A stretch of 64,000 nt of DNA from Vicinamibacterales bacterium (GCA_958296065.1 CATQHX010000023.1:1-64000); one strand, 5' to 3'. Numbered from the stretch's first letter, positions 26,791 to 38,000 are shown. Notes: generated by a model not told the origin, from the letters alone. Numbers and translations are program-made.

Positions 26791-27624
26791 ATGACTCGCA
26801 TCGCGGTCGGGCTGTTGATCGTGCTTGTGTCCACCACGACCGTGGTTGCCGCGGATCGGGAGCACGAGCAATTGATGGCGGACATCCGGATGCTGCATCA
26901 GCACACGATGCGCCTGCACCTGATGGTGAACGGCCTCATGGAAGCGCTCGAGACCATCTCGGCCAATCAGGAGGAACTCGGAACCGCGATGCGGAGGGCG
27001 TTCGCCGATCAGCGCCTGACCATCGACAACGTGAGTTCCAATGGCCGCATCCTGCGTGAGAAGCTGGACGAGACCAACGTCCGGATAGCAGCGCTCTCAC
27101 AGGAAATCGAAGCGTTGCGCGTCTCGATTCCTCCCCCGCCACCGATCCAGACCACGGAACAGCAGGCGAACCCGGAGTCCGAGCAGCCCAACGCCGCGAC
27201 TTCCTCTCCCACGTCGCCTGCCCCGGTGGCACCCACGGTTGCCGGTAGCTCGCCGCAGCGGCTGTACGACACGGCATGGGCCGACTACGCCTCGGGTCAG
27301 TGGGCCCTGGCGGTCACCGGCTTCGAAGCATACATCTCCACGTACCCGCGCTCCGAGATGACCGATGACGCGGCCTTCTACATCGCCGAGACCTACTTCC
27401 TGCAGGGTGAATTCCAGGGCGCCGTGGAGGCATACGAGCAGGTTGTCCTGAACTATCCGAACGGTGACAAGGTGCCCGAGGCCGCCTACAAGCGCGGCGT
27501 TGCGTTCGACCGCCTCGGCGAGCCGGAACGCGCCCGAGCGTCCTTCGAGTTCGTCGTGACGGATTATCCGGACAGTCGAATGGCTGCTCTGGCACAACAA
27601 TTGCTTGATCGACTCGATCAGTGA
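26791..27624 (+). CDS. cpoB: Cell-division coordinator CpoB / YbgF-like TPR protein
   Basis: 277 residues: signal peptide (VGLLIVLVSTTTVVAA), an N-terminal coiled coil (about 25-110, heptad-like with EEL, REKLDETNVRIAALSQEIEAL), a Pro/Gln/Thr-rich linker, and about three TPR motifs (YDTAWADYASGQWALAVTGFEAYISTYP onward). This is the standard CpoB architecture, linking Tol-Pal to septal peptidoglycan synthesis. AAGGGGA lies upstream of the ATG at 26791. The 138-base gap from pal contains no gene and may hold a minor promoter. Confidence 0.9.
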   Translation: MTRIAVGLLIVLVSTTTVVAADREHEQLMADIRMLHQHTMRLHLMVNGLMEALETISANQEELGTAMRRAFADQRLTIDNVSSNGRILREKLDETNVRIAALSQEIEALRVSIPPPPPIQTTEQQANPESEQPNAATSSPTSPAPVAPTVAGSSPQRLYDTAWADYASGQWALAVTGFEAYISTYPRSEMTDDAAFYIAETYFLQGEFQGAVEAYEQVVLNYPNGDKVPEAAYKRGVAFDRLGEPERARASFEFVVTDYPDSRMAALAQQLLDRLDQ

Positions 27625-27669
27625 ACCGGATGATCGGGAACGAAGAAACGAAGAAATGGTGACGGCAAC

Positions 27670-28128
27670 ATGGGCAGCGTGAACAAGGTCATTCTCGTCG
27701 GCAATCTCGGCCGCGACGCGGAGTTGCGCTACACCCCCGGCGGCGCGGCCGTGGCCAGGCTCCGGCTCGCCACGTCCGAAACCTGGAACGACAAGAACAC
27801 CGGGCAGCGTCAGGAACACACCGAGTGGCACAGCGTGGATCTCTGGGGCAAGAGAGCGGAAGCCCTTCAGCAGTACCTGACGAAGGGACTGAAGATCTAC
27901 GTGGAGGGCAGCCTGCGGACGCGGCAATGGGAAGATCGGGACGGCAACAAGCGATATTCGACCGATATCCGCGCCGACCGTATCGAATTCCTCGACGGCC
28001 GGGGCGAAGGCGGCGGTCGCCGTTCCGAGGGCGGCGGACGAAACCAGTCGTCTCCACCTGACCAGAATCCCGAGCAGGGGGCACCGGACGGCAGCCCGGA
28101 TCTGACCGAGGACGACATCCCGTTCTGA
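27670..28128 (+). CDS. ssb: Single-stranded DNA-binding protein
   Basis: 152 residues. An OB fold with [40 protein letters not shown] and [16 protein letters not shown], then a Gly/Arg-rich flexible linker and the acidic tip DDIPF that recruits replication and repair proteins. Length and motifs are those of a standard bacterial tetrameric SSB. It begins 45 bases after cpoB and may be read from the tol-pal transcript or its own promoter. Confidence 0.97.
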   Translation: MGSVNKVILVGNLGRDAELRYTPGGAAVARLRLATSETWNDKNTGQRQEHTEWHSVDLWGKRAEALQQYLTKGLKIYVEGSLRTRQWEDRDGNKRYSTDIRADRIEFLDGRGEGGGRRSEGGGRNQSSPPDQNPEQGAPDGSPDLTEDDIPF

Positions 28129-28158
28129 CGGGCTGTCGCCCGGGAGTGTGCGCCGTGG

Positions 28159-28530
28159 CTACGCGCGAGTGGTGCCCTCGCGACCGTACCGATCCTCGAT
28201 CCTGACGACGTCGTCGAGTTCGGGGGTCGACACCTCGAACACATCGCAGTCCTCGATCGCGGTCATCCGATGGACAGCGCCCGGGCGGACATGCACGTGG
28301 TCGCCCGGCGCCATCTCCCAGCATCGGGTGCGATCATCCTCCCGCAGCTCGAACCGCAGCCGGCCGCGCCACAACAGGAGCGTCTCCTCCTTGCGGTTGT
28401 GGTACTGCAGGCTCAGCGCGTGCCCGGCCCGGACGTGGATTACCTTCCCGACGTAGCGGGTGGTTCTGGCCCAAATCAGCTCGTAGCCCCACGGCTTTTC
28501 TACGCGCATCGCGCCATCGTCGGTCGTCAC
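28159..28530 (-). CDS. Cupin, mannose-6-phosphate isomerase type II-like
   Basis: A 123-residue single cupin. KPWGYELIWA, GKVIHVRAGHALSLQYHNRKEE and PGDHVHVRPGAVHRM match the C-terminal isomerase domain of bifunctional ManC/mannose-1-P guanylyltransferase proteins; the His and Glu of QYHNRKEE and the later His are the expected metal ligands. The guanylyltransferase half is absent, so it is a free-standing cupin that may isomerise or bind a sugar phosphate. It lies 20 bases downstream of rpoN, where hpf often sits in proteobacteria. Exact substrate unknown. Confidence 0.8.
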   Translation of the reverse strand: MTTDDGAMRVEKPWGYELIWARTTRYVGKVIHVRAGHALSLQYHNRKEETLLLWRGRLRFELREDDRTRCWEMAPGDHVHVRPGAVHRMTAIEDCDVFEVSTPELDDVVRIEDRYGREGTTRA

Positions 28531-28550
28531 CTGCCGTCCTCGCGCCTGTC

Positions 28551-30029
28551 TCAGTAATGGACCCGTCGCCGGCTCGACGTCGGGATCTTCAACTCTTCGC
28601 GATACTTCGCGATCGTCCGCCGCGCCAGCACCAGCCCCTCATCCTGCAGCAGCCGTACGATCCGCGAGTCGCTCAACGGCTTCCGGGGGTCTTCCTGCGC
28701 AACTATCTTCCGGATGCGCTCCTTGACCTTGACCGAGGACACGTTCTCGCCGTACGCGCTGCTGATACCGCTGTGGAAGAAGAACTTCATCTCGAACACG
28801 CCCTGTGGCGTGTGCATGTACTTGTTGGTCACCACCCGGCTCACCGTCGACTCGTGCATCCCGATGTCGTTCGCGACGTCGCGCAGCACGAGCGGCCGCA
28901 GATGCGAGACTCCATGGTCGAGAAAACCCCGCTGGAAGCCAATGATGCTCGTTGCGACCTTGTGGATCGTCCTCTGGCGCTGATCGACCGACTTGATCAG
29001 CCACTTCGCGGACTCCAGCTTCTTCTTCACGTACGCCCGCGTCTCCTCCGAGCTCCGGCTGGCCTTGCTCATCATGCGGCGGTAGACCGGACTGATGCGA
29101 AGCTGCGGCACGCGCTCGTCGTTCAGAACGGCTACGTAGTCCTCTTCCACCTTGACGATGGAAACGTCGGGGATCACGTACTGCGACCGCTCTGCGTTCA
29201 GCCGTGTTCCCGGTTTCGGATCCAGTTGTCGCACCACCTCGACGTGCATCCTGAGGACGCCGATGGTCAGCCCGAGCAGCCGTGCAAGCTCCGGCAGCTT
29301 CTGATTCTGCAGCAACGGGTAGTGCTCCCGGACCAGCGTCTCACACGTCTCGCACGGCAGATGATCGCGAAAAATCGACTCGCCGGTCTCGCCCCTTGCG
29401 TCTGCGCGCCCCCAGTGCCGTAGTTGGAGCAACAGGCACTCCTGGGGACCGCGCGCCGCGACTCCCACCGGATCCAGCGTCTGAACGGCCTCAATCGCCC
29501 GCTTGACGTCGAGGTGGTTCCAGCCTCCCAACGCCGCGATTTCTTCGACCGATGCCGCGAGGCGTCCGTCTTCATCGAGATTGCCGACGATAGCCGTTCC
29601 TATGTCGTACGTGCGCTCGTCGTCCTGCATCCGGAGTTGCCACAAGAGGTGGTCCGACAGGGACGTCGTGGTCGACAGCGTGTTCTCGATAGGCGGAAGT
29701 TCCTTGTACTCGCTCGGCGTCCGGGACCGATAGCCTTCATCCAGGTAGTCGCCGAAGAAGTACTCGTAATCGGCGTCGTCCCAGGCATCCTGGTTTTCGG
29801 CCGCAGGCGCCTCGGCAGCGTCGGCGCCCTCCTTCCCGCTCTCCGCCGATTCCGCAGGCGGCGCTTCTTCCGGAAGCTCCTCGAGCAGGGGGTTCTCGAC
29901 AACCTCCTGGTTCAGCAGCTCGACGAGCTCGACCGTCGACATCGGCAGCAGCTTGATTGCCTGCTGCAATGACGGGGTGAGGATGAGCTTCTGCGTAAGC
30001 CGGGCCTGGAGTTTCTGCTGTATGGCCAT
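28551..30029 (-). CDS. rpoN: RNA polymerase sigma-54 factor
   Basis: 492 residues. Region I is the Gln/Leu-rich N-terminus (QQKLQARLTQKLILTPSLQQAIKLLPM) that meets activator ATPases; region II is acidic (about 50-100); region III holds the core-binding and HTH parts (HESTVSRVVTNKYMHTPQGVFEMKFFF); the RpoN box ARRTIAKYRE is near the C-terminus. All regions are present, so the factor should be functional. It sits after lptB, a linkage also known in proteobacteria. A possible activator system is the NtrY-like kinase at 41446, though no regulator gene is in the window. Confidence 0.97.
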   Translation of the reverse strand: MAIQQKLQARLTQKLILTPSLQQAIKLLPMSTVELVELLNQEVVENPLLEELPEEAPPAESAESGKEGADAAEAPAAENQDAWDDADYEYFFGDYLDEGYRSRTPSEYKELPPIENTLSTTTSLSDHLLWQLRMQDDERTYDIGTAIVGNLDEDGRLAASVEEIAALGGWNHLDVKRAIEAVQTLDPVGVAARGPQECLLLQLRHWGRADARGETGESIFRDHLPCETCETLVREHYPLLQNQKLPELARLLGLTIGVLRMHVEVVRQLDPKPGTRLNAERSQYVIPDVSIVKVEEDYVAVLNDERVPQLRISPVYRRMMSKASRSSEETRAYVKKKLESAKWLIKSVDQRQRTIHKVATSIIGFQRGFLDHGVSHLRPLVLRDVANDIGMHESTVSRVVTNKYMHTPQGVFEMKFFFHSGISSAYGENVSSVKVKERIRKIVAQEDPRKPLSDSRIVRLLQDEGLVLARRTIAKYREELKIPTSSRRRVHY

Positions 30030-30063
30030 CGATGCCTGAACGGTGGGAGCCTCTCCAAGAAGC

Positions 30064-30789
30064 TTAGTCCAAACGAAATTCAGCGCCTAGGTAGATGCGC
30101 TTGACGTCCTCGTCGCCGGCCAGCTCGTCCGGCGTCCCGCTCCTGAACACGTCGCCGTCATGGATGATGTACGCGCGGTCGGTTATCCGCAGCGTCTCCC
30201 GCACGTTGTGATCGGTCATCAGGACGCCGATTCCGCGCTCCTTGAGATGGAAGATGATCTCCTGGATGTCGCTAACGGCTATCGGGTCGATTCCCGCAAA
30301 GGGCTCGTCGAGCAGCATGAACGCGGGCGACATCACCAGCGCCCGCGTGATTTCCACGCGCCGGCGCTCCCCTCCCGAGAGCGAATGCGCCCGCGCCTGG
30401 GCGAGCGGCGTCAGGTTCAGCTCGGCCAGCAGATCTGCCGCCCGCCGCCGCCGCTCGCCACGCTTCAGTTTCAGCGTCTCGAGAATGGCCAGAATGTTCT
30501 GTTCCACGGTAAGTCCGCGGAAAACCGAGGGTTCCTGCGGCAGGTAGCCGATACCCTTCCTCGCCCGGACGTACATCGGATCACCGGTGATGTCCTGCCC
30601 GTCGAGCACTACCCGCCCCGAGTCCGGAGCAGTGAGTCCAACGACCATGTAGAACGTCGTCGTCTTGCCTGCGCCGTTGGGACCCAGCAGTCCGACTACT
30701 TCCCCCGGGCGCACGTCCAGACTGACCCCGCGCACCACCGTGCGCCGGCCGTAGGACTTCGTCAATGCGAGGGTCTTGAGGAGAGCCAT
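30064..30789 (-). CDS. lptB: LPS export ABC transporter ATP-binding protein LptB
   Basis: 241 residues: Walker [10 protein letters not shown] (about 36-44), LptB-like [21 protein letters not shown]-loop region, signature [11 protein letters not shown], Walker [14 protein letters not shown], and H-loop MTDHN. It powers extraction of LPS by LptF/LptG, which here are one fused protein at 14321-16690. It lies between the LptC/LptA-like gene and rpoN, as in many diderms, 34 bases upstream of rpoN and 43 bases after the gene before it. Confidence 0.96.
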   Translation of the reverse strand: MALLKTLALTKSYGRRTVVRGVSLDVRPGEVVGLLGPNGAGKTTTFYMVVGLTAPDSGRVVLDGQDITGDPMYVRARKGIGYLPQEPSVFRGLTVEQNILAILETLKLKRGERRRRAADLLAELNLTPLAQARAHSLSGGERRRVEITRALVMSPAFMLLDEPFAGIDPIAVSDIQEIIFHLKERGIGVLMTDHNVRETLRITDRAYIIHDGDVFRSGTPDELAGDEDVKRIYLGAEFRLD

Positions 30790-30832
30790 GGTGCGGGCGG
30801 CCGTCTCGATCGGCAGGCTGGGGGCCTCCGGG

Positions 30833-33118
30833 TCAGCATGTCCCGCTGGCGGACGCGGTCCGCTCCGCGGACTGCCCGTCGGCCGAAATCGAGTCGCCGG
30901 TCGCGTAGAACGTGACGGTGCGGCCCGTCGTCTCCCGGCACTGCCCCGCCCGCTGCTCGATGACGCTCACCGGCTCTCCGGTCAGGTCATAGCGACCCTC
31001 CCCGTCGTCGTAGATCAGGCTGGCAGCGGTCACTCTACGGGTCTCGATCTCGAGTGCGACACCGTCAGCCGCCTGAATACGGTCGAGGGTCCGGGCATCC
31101 TCGTGCAGGTGCAACTCGATGCTCTCGCTGCTGAGGGCGAACCCGGGGCTATCCAGCCTGGCGCCGGTGGTGTACGTGGCGTGACGGAGCTGGTTGTCGT
31201 ACAGCAGCGTGTCTCCGCTCCCCGCGGTCGCGGTCTCCACCGCCTGATCCAACTCTTCGTCCCGTTGCAGCATCGTGGTCCGTGTCTGCACCGCCCCCTC
31301 GGCCGTGATGTTTCCCGTCGTCTCGTCGATGACGACCTTCCGCCCCCGGAACTCGGTGCTTCCCTGCCACAACCTGGCCCCACCGTCGTAGGTCGCCAGG
31401 GACTGCGCCGCCTGGTACGAGAAACTCCCGGCCACAAAGTGAATCGGGGCCTCGGCGGCGAACAGCCCGGGGCGCACGGCGGAAGTCTCGGTGGTCGCCG
31501 TCTCGCTCAGCACCCCCCTGACGTCCTGCGTCGCCTCGACGTCAGGGCCGTCGAGACCTATGGCAATCGTCTCGGCCTGAACGAAGCCGCGTTCGTCGTC
31601 CATGCGCGGCGCCACCCCTGCCGCCTCCGCCATGACCAGGGTGAACAGAGCCTCCTCGGGTGCGTAGGTCGCTTGATCCGCCTGCGCCCCGAGACCTCCG
31701 GCCTCGAGAGCAACGCTTCCGATGAAGCGCGCCTCCGCCAGTCGAGCGAGTCCCTCGGCGAGGGTCGCTTCGAGACGCTCCGCCCGCATGACGCGGTCGT
31801 CGTGCGACGCGACCGCATCTGCCACTCCCGACTCGTGCATTTCGACGTTCCCATCGAATACGGCCAACATCCGGTTCGATGATTCGACCGGGTCCTCGGG
31901 TCCGGGCGACGCGACGGCCACCTCGGGCGGCGGCTCCGCGTCTCCCTGAGCCATGGCACCGTCGCCGATGTCGAGCGTCCGCGCACGAATGCGACGACGC
32001 GCAACCGCGTCCGCCGGGAACTCCAGGAGCGCCTGGTCCTGCGCGTGGAGCTCGTCGATACCCGCACCGCCGGTCTCCAGGACCATTTCCACGGACCCGC
32101 CGCCTATCGTCAGACCCGCCGTGCCCGAATGATCGCCGAAGAGCTCGACCTGCGCCCCTCCGACCATCGCCACCCGCTCCGGCGCACCGTCCCGGTAGGA
32201 GACGTCGACCGTCGGAGCCGAGAGCTCGCGAAGCCGACCAGGACCCGTGTCCCTCCCCTGGATTCGAGCGTCGCCGGTCAACGTTGCGCCTTCCAACCGG
32301 CCCTCGCGGTAAGTCACGGCGATTCTCCGGGCGAACAGCTCGCTCGCACCTGTCCCCCCGCCCGTCGGAGGCAGCACACGCGCTCCACCGGCCAGCTCGA
32401 TGGTGTCGACCTGGGATGCGTCGGGGTCGAAGCGGACGACGACCGTCTCGGCCCGCATCCTTCTCCGGGCCCCGTCGATGGCGACTCCTCCGGCGAAACG
32501 CATGACGCCGGCGAGTCGATCGACCACGGCCGTGCTCGCTGCGATCCGCGTGCGCGTCCCGCCCCCATCCCCATCCGGGCGCAACTCGACGACGGCGCGT
32601 CTGTCGAGATGCACCACGCCACGACGGCGATCATAGCGCGCGGCATCGCCCTCGAGCCGCATCCAGCCCTGCTCGAAGCGGGCGGGCCGGGGCATCGTGA
32701 CGGTACCGGTGGCGTCGGCATACAAAGCCTCGGCAGTACTGCCGGAGAGGCCATCGCCGGTCTCGATGACCACAGCGCCGGCCAATCTCCACTCCCCCGT
32801 TTCCTCCACCCCGGCCGCCTCGCCGCTGCGGATCCGGAAGCCGGTTCGATCCTCGCCGGTCGGTACGATGACCTCCACTCCCGTCAGCCGGGCCGAACCG
32901 TCATCGTAGGCGAGCTGCCGGTCGGCGACGATCACCGAGCCGTCGCCCAGGGTGATCCGGGCACCGCGGCTCTCCAACACGGCCTCGGGGTCGGCCGGGA
33001 CCGCCACCGGGACGGCGGGCGGTCCGTCCCGGCCGGCCATGTTGTACAGCAGCACACCGGCGAATGTCAGCGCGAACGATGCGAGCCCCACCCGGGCCGG
33101 ACGTTGCCAAGCGACCAT
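30833..33118 (-). CDS. Large LptC/LptA (OstA-like) LPS transport protein
   Basis: A 761-residue protein with one N-terminal membrane helix ([19 protein letters not shown]) and a long periplasmic beta-rich part made of many repeating OstA-like strands, for example [53 protein letters not shown] and [12 protein letters not shown]. LptC and LptA are normally separate proteins of ~190 residues; here a single fourfold longer chain holds the lptC-lptA position directly before lptB. It could act as one continuous periplasmic bridge or have LptD-N-like domains. The start ATG at 33118 puts the helix at the N-terminus. The domain count needs structure prediction. Confidence 0.8.
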   Translation of the reverse strand: MVAWQRPARVGLASFALTFAGVLLYNMAGRDGPPAVPVAVPADPEAVLESRGARITLGDGSVIVADRQLAYDDGSARLTGVEVIVPTGEDRTGFRIRSGEAAGVEETGEWRLAGAVVIETGDGLSGSTAEALYADATGTVTMPRPARFEQGWMRLEGDAARYDRRRGVVHLDRRAVVELRPDGDGGGTRTRIAASTAVVDRLAGVMRFAGGVAIDGARRRMRAETVVVRFDPDASQVDTIELAGGARVLPPTGGGTGASELFARRIAVTYREGRLEGATLTGDARIQGRDTGPGRLRELSAPTVDVSYRDGAPERVAMVGGAQVELFGDHSGTAGLTIGGGSVEMVLETGGAGIDELHAQDQALLEFPADAVARRRIRARTLDIGDGAMAQGDAEPPPEVAVASPGPEDPVESSNRMLAVFDGNVEMHESGVADAVASHDDRVMRAERLEATLAEGLARLAEARFIGSVALEAGGLGAQADQATYAPEEALFTLVMAEAAGVAPRMDDERGFVQAETIAIGLDGPDVEATQDVRGVLSETATTETSAVRPGLFAAEAPIHFVAGSFSYQAAQSLATYDGGARLWQGSTEFRGRKVVIDETTGNITAEGAVQTRTTMLQRDEELDQAVETATAGSGDTLLYDNQLRHATYTTGARLDSPGFALSSESIELHLHEDARTLDRIQAADGVALEIETRRVTAASLIYDDGEGRYDLTGEPVSVIEQRAGQCRETTGRTVTFYATGDSISADGQSAERTASASGTC

Positions 33119-33129
33119 CTCATTCACTC

Positions 33130-33284
33130 TAGGAGCTTGCGCCGCAGAACGCAACGAAGTGAGTTCTGAGGCGCAAGCTCCTCGGCGGGGGGATGGGCCG
33201 AAACGCCGAGTCAGCGAGGCGTTTCGGGGCGCAAGCTCCTGGGGGCTGGGGCCAAACACGGAGCCAGAGACGGGTTTGGCGGCG
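33130..33284 (-). repeat. Palindromic intergenic repeat, copy 2 (extended)
   Basis: Reverse-oriented copy of the element at 20607. AGGAGCTTGCGCC (33131-33143) and GGCGCAAGCTCCT (33170-33182) form a 13-bp stem; CCGAAACGCC/GGCGTTTCGG (about 33198-33227) form a second; GCCAAAC/GTTTGGC (33251-33280) a third, degenerate unit. The element fills the recJ-lptC/A gap and ends beside the recJ TAG stop. Confidence 0.85.
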
Positions 33285-35027
33285 CTAGCGATGCCCGATG
33301 GCATCGGCAACTATCAACTGCAGGAAGTGATTGCCCTTGTAGGTATCCTCTCCGAGAGAGAACGCAACGTGCCACGCGCGGTGCGCATCGAAGACCGCCG
33401 ACCGTTCGGCGGCTCGCCAGGCGACAGCCGGAAACGCTGCACGCCCCTGCCGCAGCGTCATCCGGAGGTGGCGCTTGCCGATCGTGCGCGGTCCATCGCT
33501 CACCTCGACCGGCGCGGCGTGAAAGACGGGACGCAGGTTGCCCCGGCCGAACGGTTCCAGTGAAGCCAGACCGCGCAGGAGGTCCGCTCGCACCTCGCCG
33601 AGCGGCAGCGGGGCATCCACCGTGAGCCGTGGGACCAGATCCTCCGGCTCGAGGTGCTCGTTGGCGTAGCCGGCCAACCGGCGGCGCAGTTCCTTCAGAC
33701 GGCTCGCGTCGACCACCATTCCGGCGGCCTGCCTGTGCCCCCCGAAACGGATGAAGAGATCCGCGTGTTGCTCGAGGGCGCCCAGCAGGTCGAATCCGGG
33801 GATGCTCCGCCCGGAACCGTGCGCCTCTTCCCCATCGACGGAAAACACGATCGCCGGACGCGCGAACGTCTCGACGAGCTTCGACGCAACGATCCCGATG
33901 ACGCCGCGATGCCACCCCTCGGCCCACACCACCAGCAGGTTCTGGGCGCCGATGTCGGGGTCTCGCTCGATGACCCCGCGGGCCTCGGCGACGATGTCGG
34001 CCTCCTCTTCGCGCCGCCGGACGTTCTCGGCGTCCAGCGACTCGGCCAGGGCCTTCGCGTGGGCCTCCTCCGACGCGCCCGTCGACAGCAACAGCTCCGT
34101 GGCCAGGTCAGCGGAACTCATGCGACCCGCCGCGTTGATCCGCGGGGCCACCTGGAACGCCACGTCGTCGCTGACGATCCTGCGCCCGGTCAGCCCGCTG
34201 ACCTCCAGCAGCGCCTTCAGACCGACCGTGTTGGGCCCCCCGGACAGCCGGTCGAGCCCTACCTTGGCAAGCACCCGGTTCTCGCCCCTCAACGGCACCG
34301 CGTCCGCCAGGGTACCGATGGCCGCCAGCTTGACGAAGCCCTGCAGCCAGGCGGTGCGATCCGTCCGCTGGCACAATGCCTGCACCAGTTTGAACGCCAC
34401 GCCAACACCGGCCAGGTCCTTGTCCGGATAGGTACAGTCGGAACGGCGCGGATTGAGCACCGCGAACGCCGGTGGAAGCGCCGCATCCGGCTCGTGGTGG
34501 TCCGTCACGATGAGATCGACACCCAGCTCGCGCGCCCGCGCCGCCGCGCTCACGCTCCGAATGCCGCAATCAACCGACACGATGACGCGGATGCCTCGAG
34601 CATGCAGGCGCTCGACCGTCTCGGCCTGCAACCCGTAGCCGTCCCGCAGCCTTTCCGGAATAAAGTGGGTGACGTCGCCTTCCAGCAACTCCAGGCCCCG
34701 GCGGAGCATCACGGTGGAGCTGACCCCGTCGGCGTCGTAGTCGCCGTGCACGGCGATCGGTTCCCCGCGAGCGACGGCGCCGAGGAGCCTCTCCGCGGCG
34801 CGGTCGAGGTCGGCGAGGCGCGACGGATCGTGCAGATCGTCGAGACTCGGATTGAGGAACTTCCGGGCGGACGCGGGCTCTGCCAGACCACGCTGGACGA
34901 GAAGCCGGGCCACCGTCGGGTGCAGCGCCAGCTCATGCCGGAGTCGCTCGACCGACGGGCCGTCGCAAGCCGGATGGTTCCAGACCGCCCCGCGCAGCGC
35001 TGCCGCCCTGCCGGCAACTAACCCCAC
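33285..35027 (-). CDS. recJ: Single-stranded-DNA-specific exonuclease RecJ
   Basis: 5'-3' ssDNA exonuclease of the DHH/DHHA1 family, used in RecFOR recombination and mismatch repair. 580 residues, the family length. Motifs: VHGDYDADGVSS (motif I), VDCGIRS, VTDHHEPD (DHH motif), AAIGTLADAVPL, NAAGRMSSA, then DHHA1 signature SGRSIPGFDLLGAL and FGGHRQAAGM. GTG at 35027 is chosen: it has AAAGG about ten bases upstream and gives the right length, overlapping the dnaE stop by ten bases. The same frame is open far upstream inside dnaE but that part does not resemble RecJ. Confidence 0.94.
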   Translation of the reverse strand: MGLVAGRAAALRGAVWNHPACDGPSVERLRHELALHPTVARLLVQRGLAEPASARKFLNPSLDDLHDPSRLADLDRAAERLLGAVARGEPIAVHGDYDADGVSSTVMLRRGLELLEGDVTHFIPERLRDGYGLQAETVERLHARGIRVIVSVDCGIRSVSAAARARELGVDLIVTDHHEPDAALPPAFAVLNPRRSDCTYPDKDLAGVGVAFKLVQALCQRTDRTAWLQGFVKLAAIGTLADAVPLRGENRVLAKVGLDRLSGGPNTVGLKALLEVSGLTGRRIVSDDVAFQVAPRINAAGRMSSADLATELLLSTGASEEAHAKALAESLDAENVRRREEEADIVAEARGVIERDPDIGAQNLLVVWAEGWHRGVIGIVASKLVETFARPAIVFSVDGEEAHGSGRSIPGFDLLGALEQHADLFIRFGGHRQAAGMVVDASRLKELRRRLAGYANEHLEPEDLVPRLTVDAPLPLGEVRADLLRGLASLEPFGRGNLRPVFHAAPVEVSDGPRTIGKRHLRMTLRQGRAAFPAVAWRAAERSAVFDAHRAWHVAFSLGEDTYKGNHFLQLIVADAIGHR

Positions 35028-38000
35028 GACGCGGCGCCCTTTCCGCACACTTGCTCGATGTCCTCGATCAGTCGATCGGAGGGCTGCACACGGACCCGGT
35101 TCAGACCGGCGCGCACCCTGAGCGGCGGAACCTGGCGGCGCAGTTCGACCTCGAGCACCACCCGCCCATTGCCGTAGTGGCGCCCGAAGACCTCCTTCAG
35201 GGCTTCGAGCGTCTCCCGGTTCGCCGGCGGCGACGCCAGTCGGATGGCCAACGCGCGACCCGCGGCGCTCAGCAGCGCATCGACCGATCGGATCTCGCTC
35301 GCGACGAGTCGCGCCGTCTCGTCGTCGACCTCCAGCTTGCCGCTGACCACCACGACCGGCGTATCCGCATCCGTATCCAGCAGCCGTCCGAACTTGCGAA
35401 ATGTTTCGGGAAAGACGACCGCTTCCAACCGCCCACCGCGATCCTCGATGGTGACGACCGCCATTGGATCGCCCTTCTTCGTCTTCAGATTCCGCCGTTC
35501 GCTGATGATGCCGCCCACCGTCACGGACGCCGCCGACTCCGTCAGCGTATCGATGGGCCGCACACCGGCGCCGTCGAGCTCCTTGCGGAACCGATCCATG
35601 GGATGACCGCTCAGATACAGGCCGAGCGCCTCTTTTTCGAAGGCGAGCTGCTCCTTCTCGGTCCATGCCGGAACGTCCGGCAACTGCGCCCCGGCGCCGT
35701 CCGGCTGGACGGCTTCCGACTCCCCGAACAGCTCGTGCTGGCCGCGGTTGCGGTTCTTCTGCCGCCGGCTCCCGTGCTCGATGGCGCCGTCCACCATCGC
35801 GAGCAACTGCGCCGCACGAAGGCGTCGCCCGGCGCCGTTGCCCACCGGACCGCCGCCCCCGTACAGGCCGTCGAACGCACCCGCCTTGACGAGGCTCTCC
35901 AGAACGCGCTTGTTGACCGCCTGCAGATCGACGTCCTCGCACAGTCGGTTCAGCGACGTGAGCCGGCCAGACTCCCGGCGCACCGAGAGGATTGCCTCGA
36001 CGGCCTTGTCGCCGACGTTCTTGACCGCGCCCAGCCCGAAACGGACGCCTGCCGGGGTGACGGTGAACGCCCACTCGCTCTCGTTGACGTCCGGGGGCAG
36101 GACCATCACCCCGAGATCCCTGCACTCGCCCAGATACTTGCCGACCTTGTCGGTGTTCTGCCGCTCAATCGTCAGCAGCGCCGCCATGAAGCACGCCGGG
36201 TAGTTCGCCTTCAGGAACGCGGTCTGGTAGGCGAGCAGCGCGTACGCCGCCGAATGGCTCTTGTTGAAGCCGTAGCCGGCGAAGTACTCCATCAGATCCC
36301 AAATCTTCCGGGCGACGGCCGCGGCGAGACCCCGCTCGACCGCGCCGGTCAGAAACTTCTCGCGCTGCGCCTCCATCACCGCCGCGATCTTCTTGCCCAT
36401 CGCCTTACGCAGGACGTCCGCTTCGCCCATGGTGAAGCCGGCCAGGTCGCTGGCGATGCGCATGACCTGCTCCTGGTAGGCGATCACGCCGTAGGTGCCG
36501 TGCAGGATCGGCTCGAGCTTCGGCGTGTCGTAGGCAATCTCCTCCTTGCCGTCCTTGCGGTCGATGAAGGTGTCGATGACGCCGGCGCCCAGCGGACCCG
36601 GACGGTAGAGCGCGTTCAGGGCGATGAGGTCCTCGAACCGCTGGGGCTTGGCCTTGCGCAGCGTCTCGCGCATGCCGGAGCTCTCGAACTGGAAGATGCC
36701 CAGCGTCTGTGCGCTGCCGAACAGGCGGTAGGTCTTCTCGTCGTCGAGCGGAATCGCCTCCAGCCGAATCGTCTCGCCGGTCGAGCGCCGGATGTGATCC
36801 ACCGCGTCGTGCAGCAGCGTCAGCGTGCTGAGGCCGAGAAAATCCATCTTGAGGAGGCCGACCCGCTCGACCTCGTTCATGGCCCACTGCGTGGTGACGA
36901 TGTCGTCCTTCTTGTAGAGCGGTGCGAACTCGGTGATCGCGGCCGGAGCAATCACCACCCCGGCGGCATGCACCGACGCGTGCCGCGTCACCCCCTCAAG
37001 CCGCTGCGCGACGTCGAGCAGCTCCTTCACCTGCGGCGTGCTGCGCTGCATCTCCCCGAGCGCCGGGTTCTCCTCGAGCGCCTTGTCGAGGGTCATGTTC
37101 AGCGTCGGGGGAATCTGTTTCGCCACCCGGTCGACTTCGGCGTACGACATGCCGAGCGTCCGTCCGACGTCTCGCACCACCGCCCGTGCCTTCATCGTCC
37201 CGAACGTGATGATCTGCGCCACGTTCTCGCGGCCGTACTTCCGGGTCACGTACTCGATGACCTCGCCGCGGCGCCGCTCGCAGAAGTCGATGTCGATGTC
37301 GGGCAGGGAAACGCGTTCCGGATTCAGGAACCGCTCGAAAATCAAGTCGAACTCGAGCGGATCGACGTCCGTGATTCGGAGGCAGTACGCGACGAGGCTG
37401 CCGGCGGCCGAACCGCGCCCGGGACCGACCGGAATGCCCTGCTCCCGGGCGTAGCGGATGAAGTCCCAGACGATCAGGAAGTACCCCGCGTACCCCATCT
37501 GCTGGATCAGCTCGATCTCGTACGACAGCCGGCGTTCGTACTCCTCGATGTCGTATCGGAGAGCACCGCGCTGGCGCAGCTCCTTGAGGCGTGGCAGCCG
37601 GTCCGTGAAGCCCTCCCTGGCCACGCTGGCAAAATAGTCGTCCGGCGATTCGAACGGCGGGGGCACGTCGAAGTTCGGCAGGCGATGCACGGTGCCGGAC
37701 AGGTCGACGTCGCAACGCTCGGCAATCGCCACCGTGTTCTTCAACGCCTCGGGATGGTCGCCGAAGACCGCCGCCATCTCCGCCGGGGTCTTCAGGTAGA
37801 ACTGATCGCCGTGGTAGCGCAGCCGCTTCTCGTCAGCGACGTTCTTGCCGGTCCCGATGCACAGCAGCACGTCGTGCGGGCGATCGTCCCCCTGCCGCAG
37901 GTAGTGCACGTCGTTCGTGCAAACCAGCGGCAGGCCCAGGTCGGCGGCGATCGGCGGCAGGCCCCGGTTGACCACCAACTGGTCTTCGATGCCTTGGTAC

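Noticed and set aside
35028-36125. N-terminal extension of recJ into dnaE
   Set aside because: The frame is open but the extra ~366 residues do not resemble RecJ and overlap dnaE; a GTG at 35027 with a ribosome site gives the normal length.
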